Part shown: one piece after another, positions 1-6,383 of the stretch
Layout: every line of letters begins with the position of its first letter
Numbering within the stretch: the first letter of the stretch is position 1
Assembly (NCBI GenBank): GCA_947176355.1
Contig: CAMWQY010000127.1
Coordinates: 1 to 7,461 of the forward strand
DNA from: an uncultured Porphyromonadaceae bacterium
GTDB taxonomy: Bacteria > Bacteroidota > Bacteroidia > Bacteroidales > Muribaculaceae
Direction of reading: 5' to 3'
Length of the DNA: 7,461 nucleotides
Notes under the pieces: generated by a model
Told to the model about the DNA's origin: nothing
Database searches by the model: none
Seen by the model: the letters and a program-made list of their open reading frames with translations, nothing else
Translations under genes and position numbers: made by a program

Positions 1-58
1 TTATGAGTTTCTACAGGTAAAAAATCTTAAGGTAAAAAGATTGTTTAGATTCTGAGTG

Positions 59-90
59 CAAAGATAAGGCAAAAAATCTATCCCACCAAA
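59..90 (-). promoter_or_regulatory. Bacteroidota-type promoter reading leftward out of the window
   Basis: Read on the minus strand, TTTG (90-87) is followed after exactly 20 bp by TATCTTTG (66-59). This matches the Bacteroides sigma-ABfr consensus TTTG / N19-21 / TAnnTTTG at every fixed position. Transcription would start near 52 and leave the window at position 1. No ATG occurs on the minus strand in 1-58, so the leader is at least about 50 nt and the gene itself is not visible. Promoter function is inferred from the consensus only. Confidence 0.6.
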
Positions 91-113
91 TTATTTTTGA
101 CAAAATGACATAA

Positions 114-131
114 ATATGTTGCATAACATAT
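114..131. promoter_or_regulatory. Dyad symmetry in the divergent intergenic region, possible operator
   Basis: ATATGTT (114-120) and AACATAT (125-131) are perfect 7-bp inverted arms separated by GCAT. The dyad lies between the leftward promoter (59-90) and the rightward promoter (269-300), 24 bp beyond the leftward -33 box. That position would suit a regulator, but the arms are AT-rich in an AT-rich region, so chance is a real alternative. Confidence 0.2.
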
Positions 132-268
132 AAACTCACCTACATTTTGACATTTCACATTCAAAAATTCGTGCAAAATTATCAAAAATATGCTTTACAA
201 CATAAAAATATATCTGTCGCCAATGTCGTCAATGAAATAGCTGAGATAGCAACCAAAGAAAAAGGATA

Positions 269-300
269 TTTGCTAATAATAGAAAAAAACATTATATTTG
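269..300 (+). promoter_or_regulatory. Bacteroidota-type promoter of the AAA-ATPase-like gene
   Basis: TTTG at 269-272 is followed after exactly 20 bp by TATATTTG at 293-300, a full match to the Bacteroides TTTG / N19-21 / TAnnTTTG consensus. Transcription should begin about 6-8 bp downstream, near 306-308, giving a leader of under 20 nt before the ATG at 324. The promoter sits inside the in-frame upstream extension of the gene, which argues that translation starts at 324 and not further upstream. Confidence 0.65.
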
Positions 301-323
301 CAATCTCATTAATACAATCAGCA

Positions 324-1880
324 ATGGCTCGAATCAAATACCCCATAGGAATCCAGACTTTCAGAGATATAATAACCGAAGATTTTATCTATGTTGATAA
401 GACATCTTTGGTCTATGATATTATCAACAGATATCGATATGTTTTCCTAAGCAGGCCGCGCCGATTTGGAAAAAGTTTGCTCCTATCTACTATTGAATCG
501 TATTTTAAAGGAGAAAAGAGCCTTTTCAATGGTCTTGCTCTTGAATCTCTGGAAAAAGAGTGGATTACCTATCCGGTCTTCAGATTCGACTTTAGCCCTG
601 CAAATTATGTCGACGAAGGTCGTCTTTTAGCTCGAATTAATGGTTGCTTGAAAAATATTGCACAAGATTATTCTTTGTCTCTTGATAAATCAAATGTTCC
701 GGAAAATTTTGCAAATCTTATCAAGGAAGCATATTTACAATATGGTAAGAAAATCGTATTATTAATTGATGAATACGACAAGCCTCTACTTGATTGCTTG
801 CATGATCATAACCTCAATGAAAAACTGAAGGGTGAACTTCGCAGTTTCTATTCAGTGATAAAGGCATCAGATCAATATATAAAATTTGCTATGCTTACAG
901 GAATCACGAAGTTTGGAAAACTTTCAATCTTCAGCGGAATGAACAATCTAAAGGATATCTCTTTGATACCTCGCTATAACGATATATGCGGAATCTCCGA
1001 ATCTGAGTTCCGAAAAGATTTCAAAGCATCTATCGAATCTTTCGCTGAAGAACATGAAATATCTGAAGAAGAGGCATGGTCAGCATTCCGCACAAAATAT
1101 GACGGTTATCACTTCGCATCAAAAGGGGAAGGAATTTACAATCCTTTCAGTGTCATAAACGCTTTTGATGAGAATGAGCTCTCCGACTTCTGGTTTGAAA
1201 GCGGATCTCCTTCATATCTCATACGCCTTATCGAAAAAAACAATTATCGGCTTGATGCTATCGCCGGACAGAAGAGGACAAAACTACAACTGAGCGATAT
1301 ATCCGACACATGCCAGGATTTTGTGCCTCTTTTATATCAGTCAGGTTATCTGACCATTAAGGGTTATGATTCGGACACTTCGGAATACTTGCTCGACTTT
1401 CCGAACAGCGAAGTCAAGACTGCATTCTGGAGTTCACTCGCCGACCGATTTTTTCGCGGGATGGATGGAATCTCTGCTTTCAATATCAAAAAATGCCTCA
1501 AAGATATAAATGAAGGAAGACCGGAAAAATTCATGCAAAGCATGAAGAGCCTTTTTGCCGATACTAACTCTGAGATTGAAAAAGATAAAGAGATACATTT
1601 CCAGAATATGATGGCAATAGCCGCAAAAATGATGGAACTTACTGTGCGTACTGAGATTCATTCAGCCAAAGGAAGATGCGACATGCAGATTCTTACTTCA
1701 AACTATGTTTATATTTTTGAGTTCAAAATCAATGCCAGTCCGGAAGAAGCTATCAAGCAAATTCACGAAAAAGGATACGATGTACCATTCGAAGCAGATT
1801 CAAGGAATTTATTCTTAATAGGAGCTAATTTTTCGACAAATACCCGTACTCTTGATGGATGGATAATCGAAAAGAAATAA
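324..1880 (+). CDS. AAA-ATPase-like protein with C-terminal PD-(D/E)XK nuclease-like domain
   Basis: This 518-aa protein has the layout of the AAA-ATPase_like / DUF1703 (PDDEXK_9) family, which is highly multiplied in gut Bacteroidales and has no settled function. The N-terminus has the family hallmark IGIQTFRDI (8-16), then YVDKT (23-27). A Walker A-like loop RPRRFGKS lies at 44-51 and a Walker B-like strand VLLIDEYD at 145-152. The C-terminal nuclease-like core keeps E444, D453 in GRCDMQI, E466-F-K468 and QIHEKGY (479-485), so the PD-(D/E)XK residues look intact. There is no signal peptide or membrane segment, so it is probably cytoplasmic. The frame stays open upstream to a TTG at 147, but ATG 324 is preferred: it is the first in-frame ATG, the conserved family sequence begins there, and a consensus promoter lies just ahead. 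The gene stands alone, convergent to the efflux operon. ATP hydrolysis and DNA cleavage are inferred from motifs. Confidence 0.9.
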   Translation: MARIKYPIGIQTFRDIITEDFIYVDKTSLVYDIINRYRYVFLSRPRRFGKSLLLSTIESYFKGEKSLFNGLALESLEKEWITYPVFRFDFSPANYVDEGRLLARINGCLKNIAQDYSLSLDKSNVPENFANLIKEAYLQYGKKIVLLIDEYDKPLLDCLHDHNLNEKLKGELRSFYSVIKASDQYIKFAMLTGITKFGKLSIFSGMNNLKDISLIPRYNDICGISESEFRKDFKASIESFAEEHEISEEEAWSAFRTKYDGYHFASKGEGIYNPFSVINAFDENELSDFWFESGSPSYLIRLIEKNNYRLDAIAGQKRTKLQLSDISDTCQDFVPLLYQSGYLTIKGYDSDTSEYLLDFPNSEVKTAFWSSLADRFFRGMDGISAFNIKKCLKDINEGRPEKFMQSMKSLFADTNSEIEKDKEIHFQNMMAIAAKMMELTVRTEIHSAKGRCDMQILTSNYVYIFEFKINASPEEAIKQIHEKGYDVPFEADSRNLFLIGANFSTNTRTLDGWIIEKK

Positions 1881-1915
1881 AATCAGGGTCTTACAAAATG
1901 TAAGACCCTGATTTT
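1879..1915. terminator. Bidirectional intrinsic terminator between convergent genes
   Basis: Perfect 17-bp inverted arms (1879-1895 and 1899-1915) enclose the 3-nt loop AAA. The stem has a GC-richer centre (CAGGGTC / GACCCTG) and A/T ends, so each strand's transcript ends in a U-rich tract (T1912-T1917 on the plus strand). The stem begins within the TAA stop of the upstream gene and ends one base before the permease stop at 1916-1918, so it can serve both converging transcripts. Confidence 0.9.
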
Positions 1916-4291
1916 TTATTCGGAGCGGAGATGATCGATTGGGTTGGAGCGGGCTACTCTAAGAGTATTTGTAATGACTACTGCCATTATTAGCAGAAGG
2001 AGTATTAATAGGCAGGCAATCATACTTAGTGGAGAAAGGGAGACCCGGTCAGTGAATTGCGAAAGCCACCGCTGACCAATTATCATTGCTGCAGCACCAC
2101 CGAAAATGAGTGACGGCAGAGCCACCTTCAAAACATCGACGCAGAAAAGTCTTACAATCTTCCAAGCATCAGTGCCATTTACCTTTCGGATAGCAATTTC
2201 CTTGGCACGACGGTTGACCTCATCTCCAACATATCCAATCAAGCCGATAAGGGCAATGAGAAGGATTGCGATTCCGACAACCATCACCGAAATACCAAAC
2301 TTTTTGATCAGGTTGCGCTTGGCGTCAATACGCATTTTGTAAGGAGTAATAAGGATTTCATCACCATCGTTGATAGAGTTGAGAACTTTTTGAGCAGCAC
2401 TGAGATTCTCAGGAGTCAATTCCGTAAAACGGATAAACACATTTCCTCTAACTTTTCGGGAAGGGAAGAAAACCTCCGCACGAGTGTCGGTACTCCCACT
2501 CTCAAAGCCACCACGACGTATGTTGCCAATTACACCTACAATTGTGTACGCATGCAATGGCTCATCTTCATTCCAGTTGTGGCCCGTAATATATATATTC
2601 TTTCCAATTATATCTTCATCCGTCTCTCCAAAATATTTATGCAGCACTTCTATCATCCTCTCATCTACAATTATTTCATTGATAGTAGAATCGGCGTTAT
2701 TATTAAAATTCGAGCCTTGCAAAAAATTAATTCCAAGGACATCAAATAATTCCGGATTGACAAATTCTTGGTCGGTGACATTAACATTGTCATCTGCATT
2801 GCCTTCGGTCCATATATTATTACCATTCCACACATCGGTTGGATCATTGTCAGATGAAGCGACATCCATGACAAATGGAAGTTTTTTCAATTCCTTCATG
2901 ACTGTTGATGTACGCTCGCTTGACATTGGATAACGGTAGAAAACACCTATATTTTCATATTCCAATCCCATATTGAGATTTCCTACCATAGAATACTGTC
3001 GCCAAACTAAAACAAGTAAGCATATCACAGTACCTGTAGCAAAAAATTGTACAGCCAAAAGTGCCAATTTCCAGATTTTTCTGCTATATACAGCAGGACG
3101 AAAAGCCAGAGAAACAGGAGTCTTACTATATATAACAGACGGGATAACGCCAGTAAAAATCAACAATAACACACTCACTGAGCCTTCGACTATCCAGACC
3201 TTTCCGGTGGAAAATAATTCTTTAGGAGTATACCCAAGCAATTCTTTGCATGTGTCTGAAAAAGAAAAGGCAAGAAGAATTGCAAATATTAAAGAAAGGA
3301 CAAGAAAGAACAGACTCTCCATCATCATAATCTTGAATATAGTCTTTTTCCCGGTTCCATAGCATTTTCTAATAGCCATCTCCTTTCCACGTGCAGACAA
3401 TTGACCTATAACGATAAGAAGATAGTTCAAACCTGCACACAAGAGTATTATCAACGCCAAAAAGCCAAGCATCCAAGACATATTTCTGACACCTTCCTGC
3501 GAACTATATAAATTAGCAAAAGGACGAAGCCAAACTTTGAAGTCGTGGACTGTAAATGCATCTTCTTCTACCTTAGTCTTCAGATGCTCTACCATCATTG
3601 AGCTAACATCCAACGGATCGAATCCTTCCACCAATAATGCATAGCTTCTATAACGGTCATTTCCTATAAGAAATTCTGATCCATCGTACATGAATTTCCC
3701 AATAGATGGCATACTCATATATATGCCATTACTGATCGAAGAATTTAGCGGATAATCTTCATAAACACCACCTATAATCGCCTTATAATCATCTCCCCAT
3801 TCAATTATAGAAAGATGTTGTCCTATCACATCTCCTCCTATTTTAGATGCGAGTGAACGAGGAATCATCACTTGATCTTCCACCGCAAGCACATCATGTG
3901 GATCGCCTTCTACAATGTCTGTCTGAAGGACATCGAAGAAGCATGTGTCAGCCAATAACACGTATGGGACATAAAATGATCTGCCATCATCAAGCTTTAC
4001 TTTTGCATCTGAAGTCAGAACTGTAGTCCTGGTAGCTGCTTCAATCTGAGATAAATTTCTCTGCATCTCGGGTGCAATGCCACCCGGAGTCTGCGGATAC
4101 TCCTTATATTCTCCATTTTGCACGACGCTCTCCGTTATGCGATAAATTCTGTCGATATTTGGGAAAAAAGAGTCGTAGCTTTGCTCGAAATAAATCTTTG
4201 CCACGAGAAGAAATCCAACGGAAAGTCCTAATGAAAGACAAAGAATCTTTATGATGTTCCGACGAAGGTCGGAAGTAAAAAACTTAAACAT
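1916..4291 (-). CDS. MacB/FtsX-type ABC transporter permease with duplicated module (8 predicted helices)
   Basis: This 791-aa inner-membrane permease is the last gene of the efflux operon. Hydrophobic segments are near 14-32, 273-295, 324-346, 368-387, 408-428, 667-689, 719-739 and 756-775. A periplasmic MacB_PCD-like domain lies between helices 1 and 2 (about 33-272) and a second between helices 5 and 6 (about 429-666). The cytoplasmic coupling motif after each domain is duplicated: KEMAIRKCYGTG (303-314) and KEIAIRKVNGT (697-707). The C-terminus RSNPIDHLRSE is family-typical. Two half-modules are thus fused in one chain, unlike E. coli MacB, which has four helices and its own ATPase domain and works as a dimer. 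A single copy probably pairs with two ATPase subunits. The start lies 4 nt after the ATPase stop, so translational coupling is likely. Substrate unknown; antimicrobial peptides, macrolides or lipids are possibilities for this family. Confidence 0.92.
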   Translation of the reverse strand: MFKFFTSDLRRNIIKILCLSLGLSVGFLLVAKIYFEQSYDSFFPNIDRIYRITESVVQNGEYKEYPQTPGGIAPEMQRNLSQIEAATRTTVLTSDAKVKLDDGRSFYVPYVLLADTCFFDVLQTDIVEGDPHDVLAVEDQVMIPRSLASKIGGDVIGQHLSIIEWGDDYKAIIGGVYEDYPLNSSISNGIYMSMPSIGKFMYDGSEFLIGNDRYRSYALLVEGFDPLDVSSMMVEHLKTKVEEDAFTVHDFKVWLRPFANLYSSQEGVRNMSWMLGFLALIILLCAGLNYLLIVIGQLSARGKEMAIRKCYGTGKKTIFKIMMMESLFFLVLSLIFAILLAFSFSDTCKELLGYTPKELFSTGKVWIVEGSVSVLLLIFTGVIPSVIYSKTPVSLAFRPAVYSRKIWKLALLAVQFFATGTVICLLVLVWRQYSMVGNLNMGLEYENIGVFYRYPMSSERTSTVMKELKKLPFVMDVASSDNDPTDVWNGNNIWTEGNADDNVNVTDQEFVNPELFDVLGINFLQGSNFNNNADSTINEIIVDERMIEVLHKYFGETDEDIIGKNIYITGHNWNEDEPLHAYTIVGVIGNIRRGGFESGSTDTRAEVFFPSRKVRGNVFIRFTELTPENLSAAQKVLNSINDGDEILITPYKMRIDAKRNLIKKFGISVMVVGIAILLIALIGLIGYVGDEVNRRAKEIAIRKVNGTDAWKIVRLFCVDVLKVALPSLIFGGAAAMIIGQRWLSQFTDRVSLSPLSMIACLLILLLLIMAVVITNTLRVARSNPIDHLRSE

Positions 4292-4295
4292 GGCA

Positions 4296-4976
4296 TCAGA
4301 TCATTTGAAGGTTATCGACTATCTGGCCGTCATAGAGGTTGATTATACGATCAGCAACTGTGGCATCCCTATGAGAGTGAGTCACCATCACGATGGTAGC
4401 TCCTTCTTTATGAAGCTCTGAAAGCAGTTGCATCACCTCAGCACCGTTCTTGGAATCAAGATTACCGGTCGGCTCATCGGCAAGTATAAGACCGGGGCGA
4501 CCTACAATCGCTCGAGCAATTGCAGCACGTTGCTGCTGACCACCGGATAATTGAGAGGGATAGTGCTTAGCTCTATGAGCGATACCCATTCTATTAAGGG
4601 CTTCATCCACACGCTTATTCTTCTCTTCCCGCGTCAGAGGCAGATTATTGAGAGGAAGCATTACGTTTTCTCTGACGGTCATGGTATCTATGAGATTAAA
4701 CGACTGGAAAATGAAGCCGATACGCCCTTTGCGATAGTCTGTTCTGCCACTCTCCTTAAGGCAAGCCACTTCCTTTCCATCGAGTTTATAACTTCCAGAT
4801 GTCGGATTGTCGAGCAAGCCAAGGATATTGAGGAGCGTTGATTTTCCACATCCTGAAGGACCCATTATGGCTACAAACTCGCCGTCTTCGATTGAAAGCG
4901 AGACGTTATTGAGGGCAACGGTCTGAACTGTATCAGAGCGGAATACTTTTTCTAATTTTTCGATTTGGATGTTCAT
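4296..4976 (-). CDS. ABC transporter ATP-binding protein, MacB/LolD family
   Basis: This 226-aa cytoplasmic nucleotide-binding subunit has every expected motif: Walker A GPSGCGKST (39-47), Q-loop Q91 in FQSFNL, signature LSGGQQQR (143-150), Walker B LILADE (163-168) with catalytic E168, D-loop NLDS (172-175) and switch His200 in VMVTH. The length and the order of motifs fit the MacB/LolD/FtsE-like group that drives FtsX-type permeases by conformational change (mechanotransmission). It is encoded directly before its permease with a 4-nt gap and after the adaptor with a 73-nt spacer. The spacer contains tandem repeats but no recognisable promoter or Shine-Dalgarno sequence. It should hydrolyse ATP at the inner face of the membrane to power export or extraction of an unknown substrate. 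Lipoprotein release (LolCDE) is a less likely role, because the operon includes an adaptor and a TolC protein. Confidence 0.95.
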   Translation of the reverse strand: MNIQIEKLEKVFRSDTVQTVALNNVSLSIEDGEFVAIMGPSGCGKSTLLNILGLLDNPTSGSYKLDGKEVACLKESGRTDYRKGRIGFIFQSFNLIDTMTVRENVMLPLNNLPLTREEKNKRVDEALNRMGIAHRAKHYPSQLSGGQQQRAAIARAIVGRPGLILADEPTGNLDSKNGAEVMQLLSELHKEGATIVMVTHSHRDATVADRIINLYDGQIVDNLQMI

Positions 4977-4985
4977 AGTTGTAGA

Positions 4986-5013
4986 GTTGTCAGTTATCAG
5001 TTGTCAGTTGTCA
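4986..5013. repeat. Four tandem heptamers in the adaptor-ATPase spacer
   Basis: On the plus strand the units are GTTGTCA (4986-4992), GTTATCA (4993-4999), GTTGTCA (5000-5006) and GTTGTCA (5007-5013); one base differs in the second. On the mRNA this reads as repeats of TGACAAC ending 9 nt before the ATPase start codon, so it lies in the translation-initiation region. A repeat number change would alter only spacer length. The function is unknown. Confidence 0.85.
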
Positions 5014-5047
5014 GAGAACTCGGATTACTCAGAGAACTCTGAGTTAT
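5012..5047. repeat. Nine-bp units with 10-bp direct repeat and short hairpin, adaptor-ATPase spacer
   Basis: CAGAGAACTC occurs twice, at 5012-5021 and 5030-5039. The stretch can also be read as three 9-bp units GAGAACTCG, GATTACTCA and GAGAACTCT (5014-5040). ACTCAGAG (5027-5034) and CTCTGAGT (5037-5044) are perfect inverted arms, giving a hairpin of about 7 bp with a 4-nt loop just after the adaptor stop codon. No U-run follows on the transcript, so it is not a typical terminator. It might affect mRNA stability or relative expression, but that is inference. Confidence 0.65.
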
Positions 5048-5049
5048 AT

Positions 5050-6303
5050 TTAATCTTTAATCATAATTTTGTCGGCTTCCCCGAAGTCGGTGTAGGAGCT
5101 TATGATTACTTTCTCGCCCGGGGAGAGGCCTTCGAGGACTTCGTAGTATTTTGGATTTCTTCTGCCAAGAGTTACCTCACGTTTATGAGCACTTTTGCCA
5201 TCAGAATCCATTACATAAACGTATTTTCCTCCTGAACTTTGGAAAAATGTGCCTTTGTCTATCATTATAGCCTTTGAAGGACTACCCAAAAGGATGTCGA
5301 CGGGATAAGTCTGCCCTACTCTTGGTTTTTCGGGTGTTGTTCCAAATATAGCAAGATCGGCTTTGAACGTTCCATTCACGACCTCCGGATAAACCTTAGC
5401 AACAGTCACATCAAATTCCTTTCCTTGGCGACTTGCCTTCCCTTGAAGGCCAGGCTCGACACGATCAATGTAATGCTCATCGATTTGGACTGTCAACTTA
5501 TAATTGTCGAGTATATTTATCTGTCCAATCTGCTGACCTGCTGAAATATTTTGTCCTATTTCAGCCGTGAGGCTACCGAGTTGTCCACTGTAGGTTGCCC
5601 TGACATTCAGGTTATCCGCACGCTGGCGTACAAGCATAAAGTTTTCTTGCATATTATGAAGGCTCTCTCGCATCATTGCCACTTGAACCGACCGATATGC
5701 CGAATCTTGACGAAGTCTGTCTTCAAGAAGCTTTAAATTTTCTTTAGCTAATTCAAAATCTTCCTGAGCAGTAAAATATTCCTCTCGCGAAGTGAGATCC
5801 TCATTTAGAAGAGAGCGCTGTTGCTCAGCAATCCTACGTTTTCTATTGAGTTCTGTCCGAGCTGAAAGTATATCACGTTTCACTTGAAGACGATCGTTTT
5901 CCATAGCTAATTCTGTATCCCGAAGCATATTCTGCTTCTCTGCGAGTTGGGACTCAGAATCGAGTATCTGCTGACGGAGAAGAGGATTACGAAGAGTCAG
6001 TATTACATCTCCTTCATTCACCATTGCTCCCTCTTCGACAAGTTTCTGATCTACGATACCGGTTTCAAGAGCAGAAACCTGCACAATCAAACCAGTCTCG
6101 ACTTTACCTGAAAGGTGAATATAGTCGTTAAACTCACCTTCCGTCACTTCTCTTACCATTAGATTTTCTTTGTCGGTCTTATAGGAAGTAGTTTTAGACG
6201 CTGTGAATGCCCAAACTATAGTTGAGGCAAGAGCTATGAGTATTAATGCCGGGATGGCATATTTCCGCAGTCGCGGATTTTTTCTTTTTATTTCTGTGTC
6301 CAT
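5050..6303 (-). CDS. HlyD/MacA-type periplasmic adaptor (membrane fusion protein)
   Basis: This 417-aa protein links the inner-membrane ABC permease to the TolC channel. A positively charged N-terminus (KRKNPRLRK, 6-14) precedes one membrane anchor at about 15-34, so it is tethered in the inner membrane with the rest in the periplasm. The two halves of the lipoyl-like domain are near 70-106 (SALETGIVDQKLVEEGAMV and following) and 232-263 (VRATYSGQLG and following). They flank a long, charged coiled-coil hairpin at about 107-230 that should reach TolC. A beta-barrel region follows at about 268-340 and a membrane-proximal domain at 345-417, with GLSPGEKVI (392-400). The start at 6303 places the anchor at the very N-terminus. 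It follows the TolC-type gene by 80 nt and precedes the ATPase by 73 nt, and both spacers contain repeats. The order fits a MacAB-like efflux pump. Substrate specificity cannot be inferred. Confidence 0.93.
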   Translation of the reverse strand: MDTEIKRKNPRLRKYAIPALILIALASTIVWAFTASKTTSYKTDKENLMVREVTEGEFNDYIHLSGKVETGLIVQVSALETGIVDQKLVEEGAMVNEGDVILTLRNPLLRQQILDSESQLAEKQNMLRDTELAMENDRLQVKRDILSARTELNRKRRIAEQQRSLLNEDLTSREEYFTAQEDFELAKENLKLLEDRLRQDSAYRSVQVAMMRESLHNMQENFMLVRQRADNLNVRATYSGQLGSLTAEIGQNISAGQQIGQINILDNYKLTVQIDEHYIDRVEPGLQGKASRQGKEFDVTVAKVYPEVVNGTFKADLAIFGTTPEKPRVGQTYPVDILLGSPSKAIMIDKGTFFQSSGGKYVYVMDSDGKSAHKREVTLGRRNPKYYEVLEGLSPGEKVIISSYTDFGEADKIMIKD

Positions 6304-6325
6304 TTTTTGAATTATTTTTTAAATT

Positions 6326-6373
6326 GTCCTTAAGGTCCTTAAAGTCTTTAAAGTCTTTAAGGAGCTTAAGGAC
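6326..6373 (-). other. Long near-perfect hairpin formed by the 9-bp repeat array
   Basis: Arms 6326-6344 and 6355-6373 pair over 19 positions with a single mismatch (6335/6364), giving 9 bp, a mismatch and 9 bp. Inside, positions 6346-6353 are themselves the palindrome CTTTAAAG, which forms the loop region. In the operon mRNA this would be a stable stem just after the TolC-type stop. An A/U-rich stretch follows before the adaptor start (6304-6325), so partial termination, RNase protection or control of downstream expression is possible. These roles are inference from structure. Confidence 0.6.
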
Positions 6374-6379
6374 TTTAGA
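6326..6379. repeat. Six tandem 9-bp units in the tolC-adaptor spacer
   Basis: The plus-strand units are GTCCTTAAG, GTCCTTAAA, GTCTTTAAA, GTCTTTAAG, GAGCTTAAG and GACTTTAGA, starting at 6326, 6335, 6344, 6353, 6362 and 6371. The first four differ from each other only at the fourth and last bases; the last two are more diverged. Most units contain a palindrome or near-palindrome (CTTAAG or TTTAAA). The array lies entirely between the TolC-type stop (6384-6386) and the adaptor start (6303), filling most of the 80-nt gap. Confidence 0.9.
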
Positions 6380-6383
6380 GGAA

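Noticed and set aside
23..42. Small inverted repeat AATCTT / AAGATT with 8-nt loop as a terminator
   Set aside because: The stem has only six mostly A/T pairs in AT-rich sequence and lies just downstream of a leftward promoter, so a terminator there is not supported.
147..323. In-frame N-terminal extension of the AAA-ATPase-like protein from a TTG codon
   Set aside because: It starts at a rare codon, has no recognisable domain, is AT-rich, and contains a full consensus promoter just before the first ATG at 324.
2106..3362. Several plus-strand open frames (2106-2342, 2390-2749, 2484-2933, 2973-3362)
   Set aside because: All lie antisense inside the permease gene, whose protein is continuous and conserved in layout; their translations show no recognisable domain.
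4072..4841. Plus-strand open frames 4072-4254 and 4551-4841
   Set aside because: They are antisense to the permease start region and to the ATPase motifs, with no family-like sequence.
4977..5049. Separate promoter for the ATPase-permease pair
   Set aside because: The minus strand of this spacer contains no TTTG or TAnnTTTG element, so one operon transcript is the simpler reading.
4969..5736. Plus-strand open frames 4969-5235 and 5551-5736
   Set aside because: They are antisense to the adaptor gene, with no independent start signals or recognisable protein features.
6326..6379. CRISPR array
   Set aside because: The 9-bp units are contiguous with no spacers, are far shorter than CRISPR repeats, and no cas gene is present.
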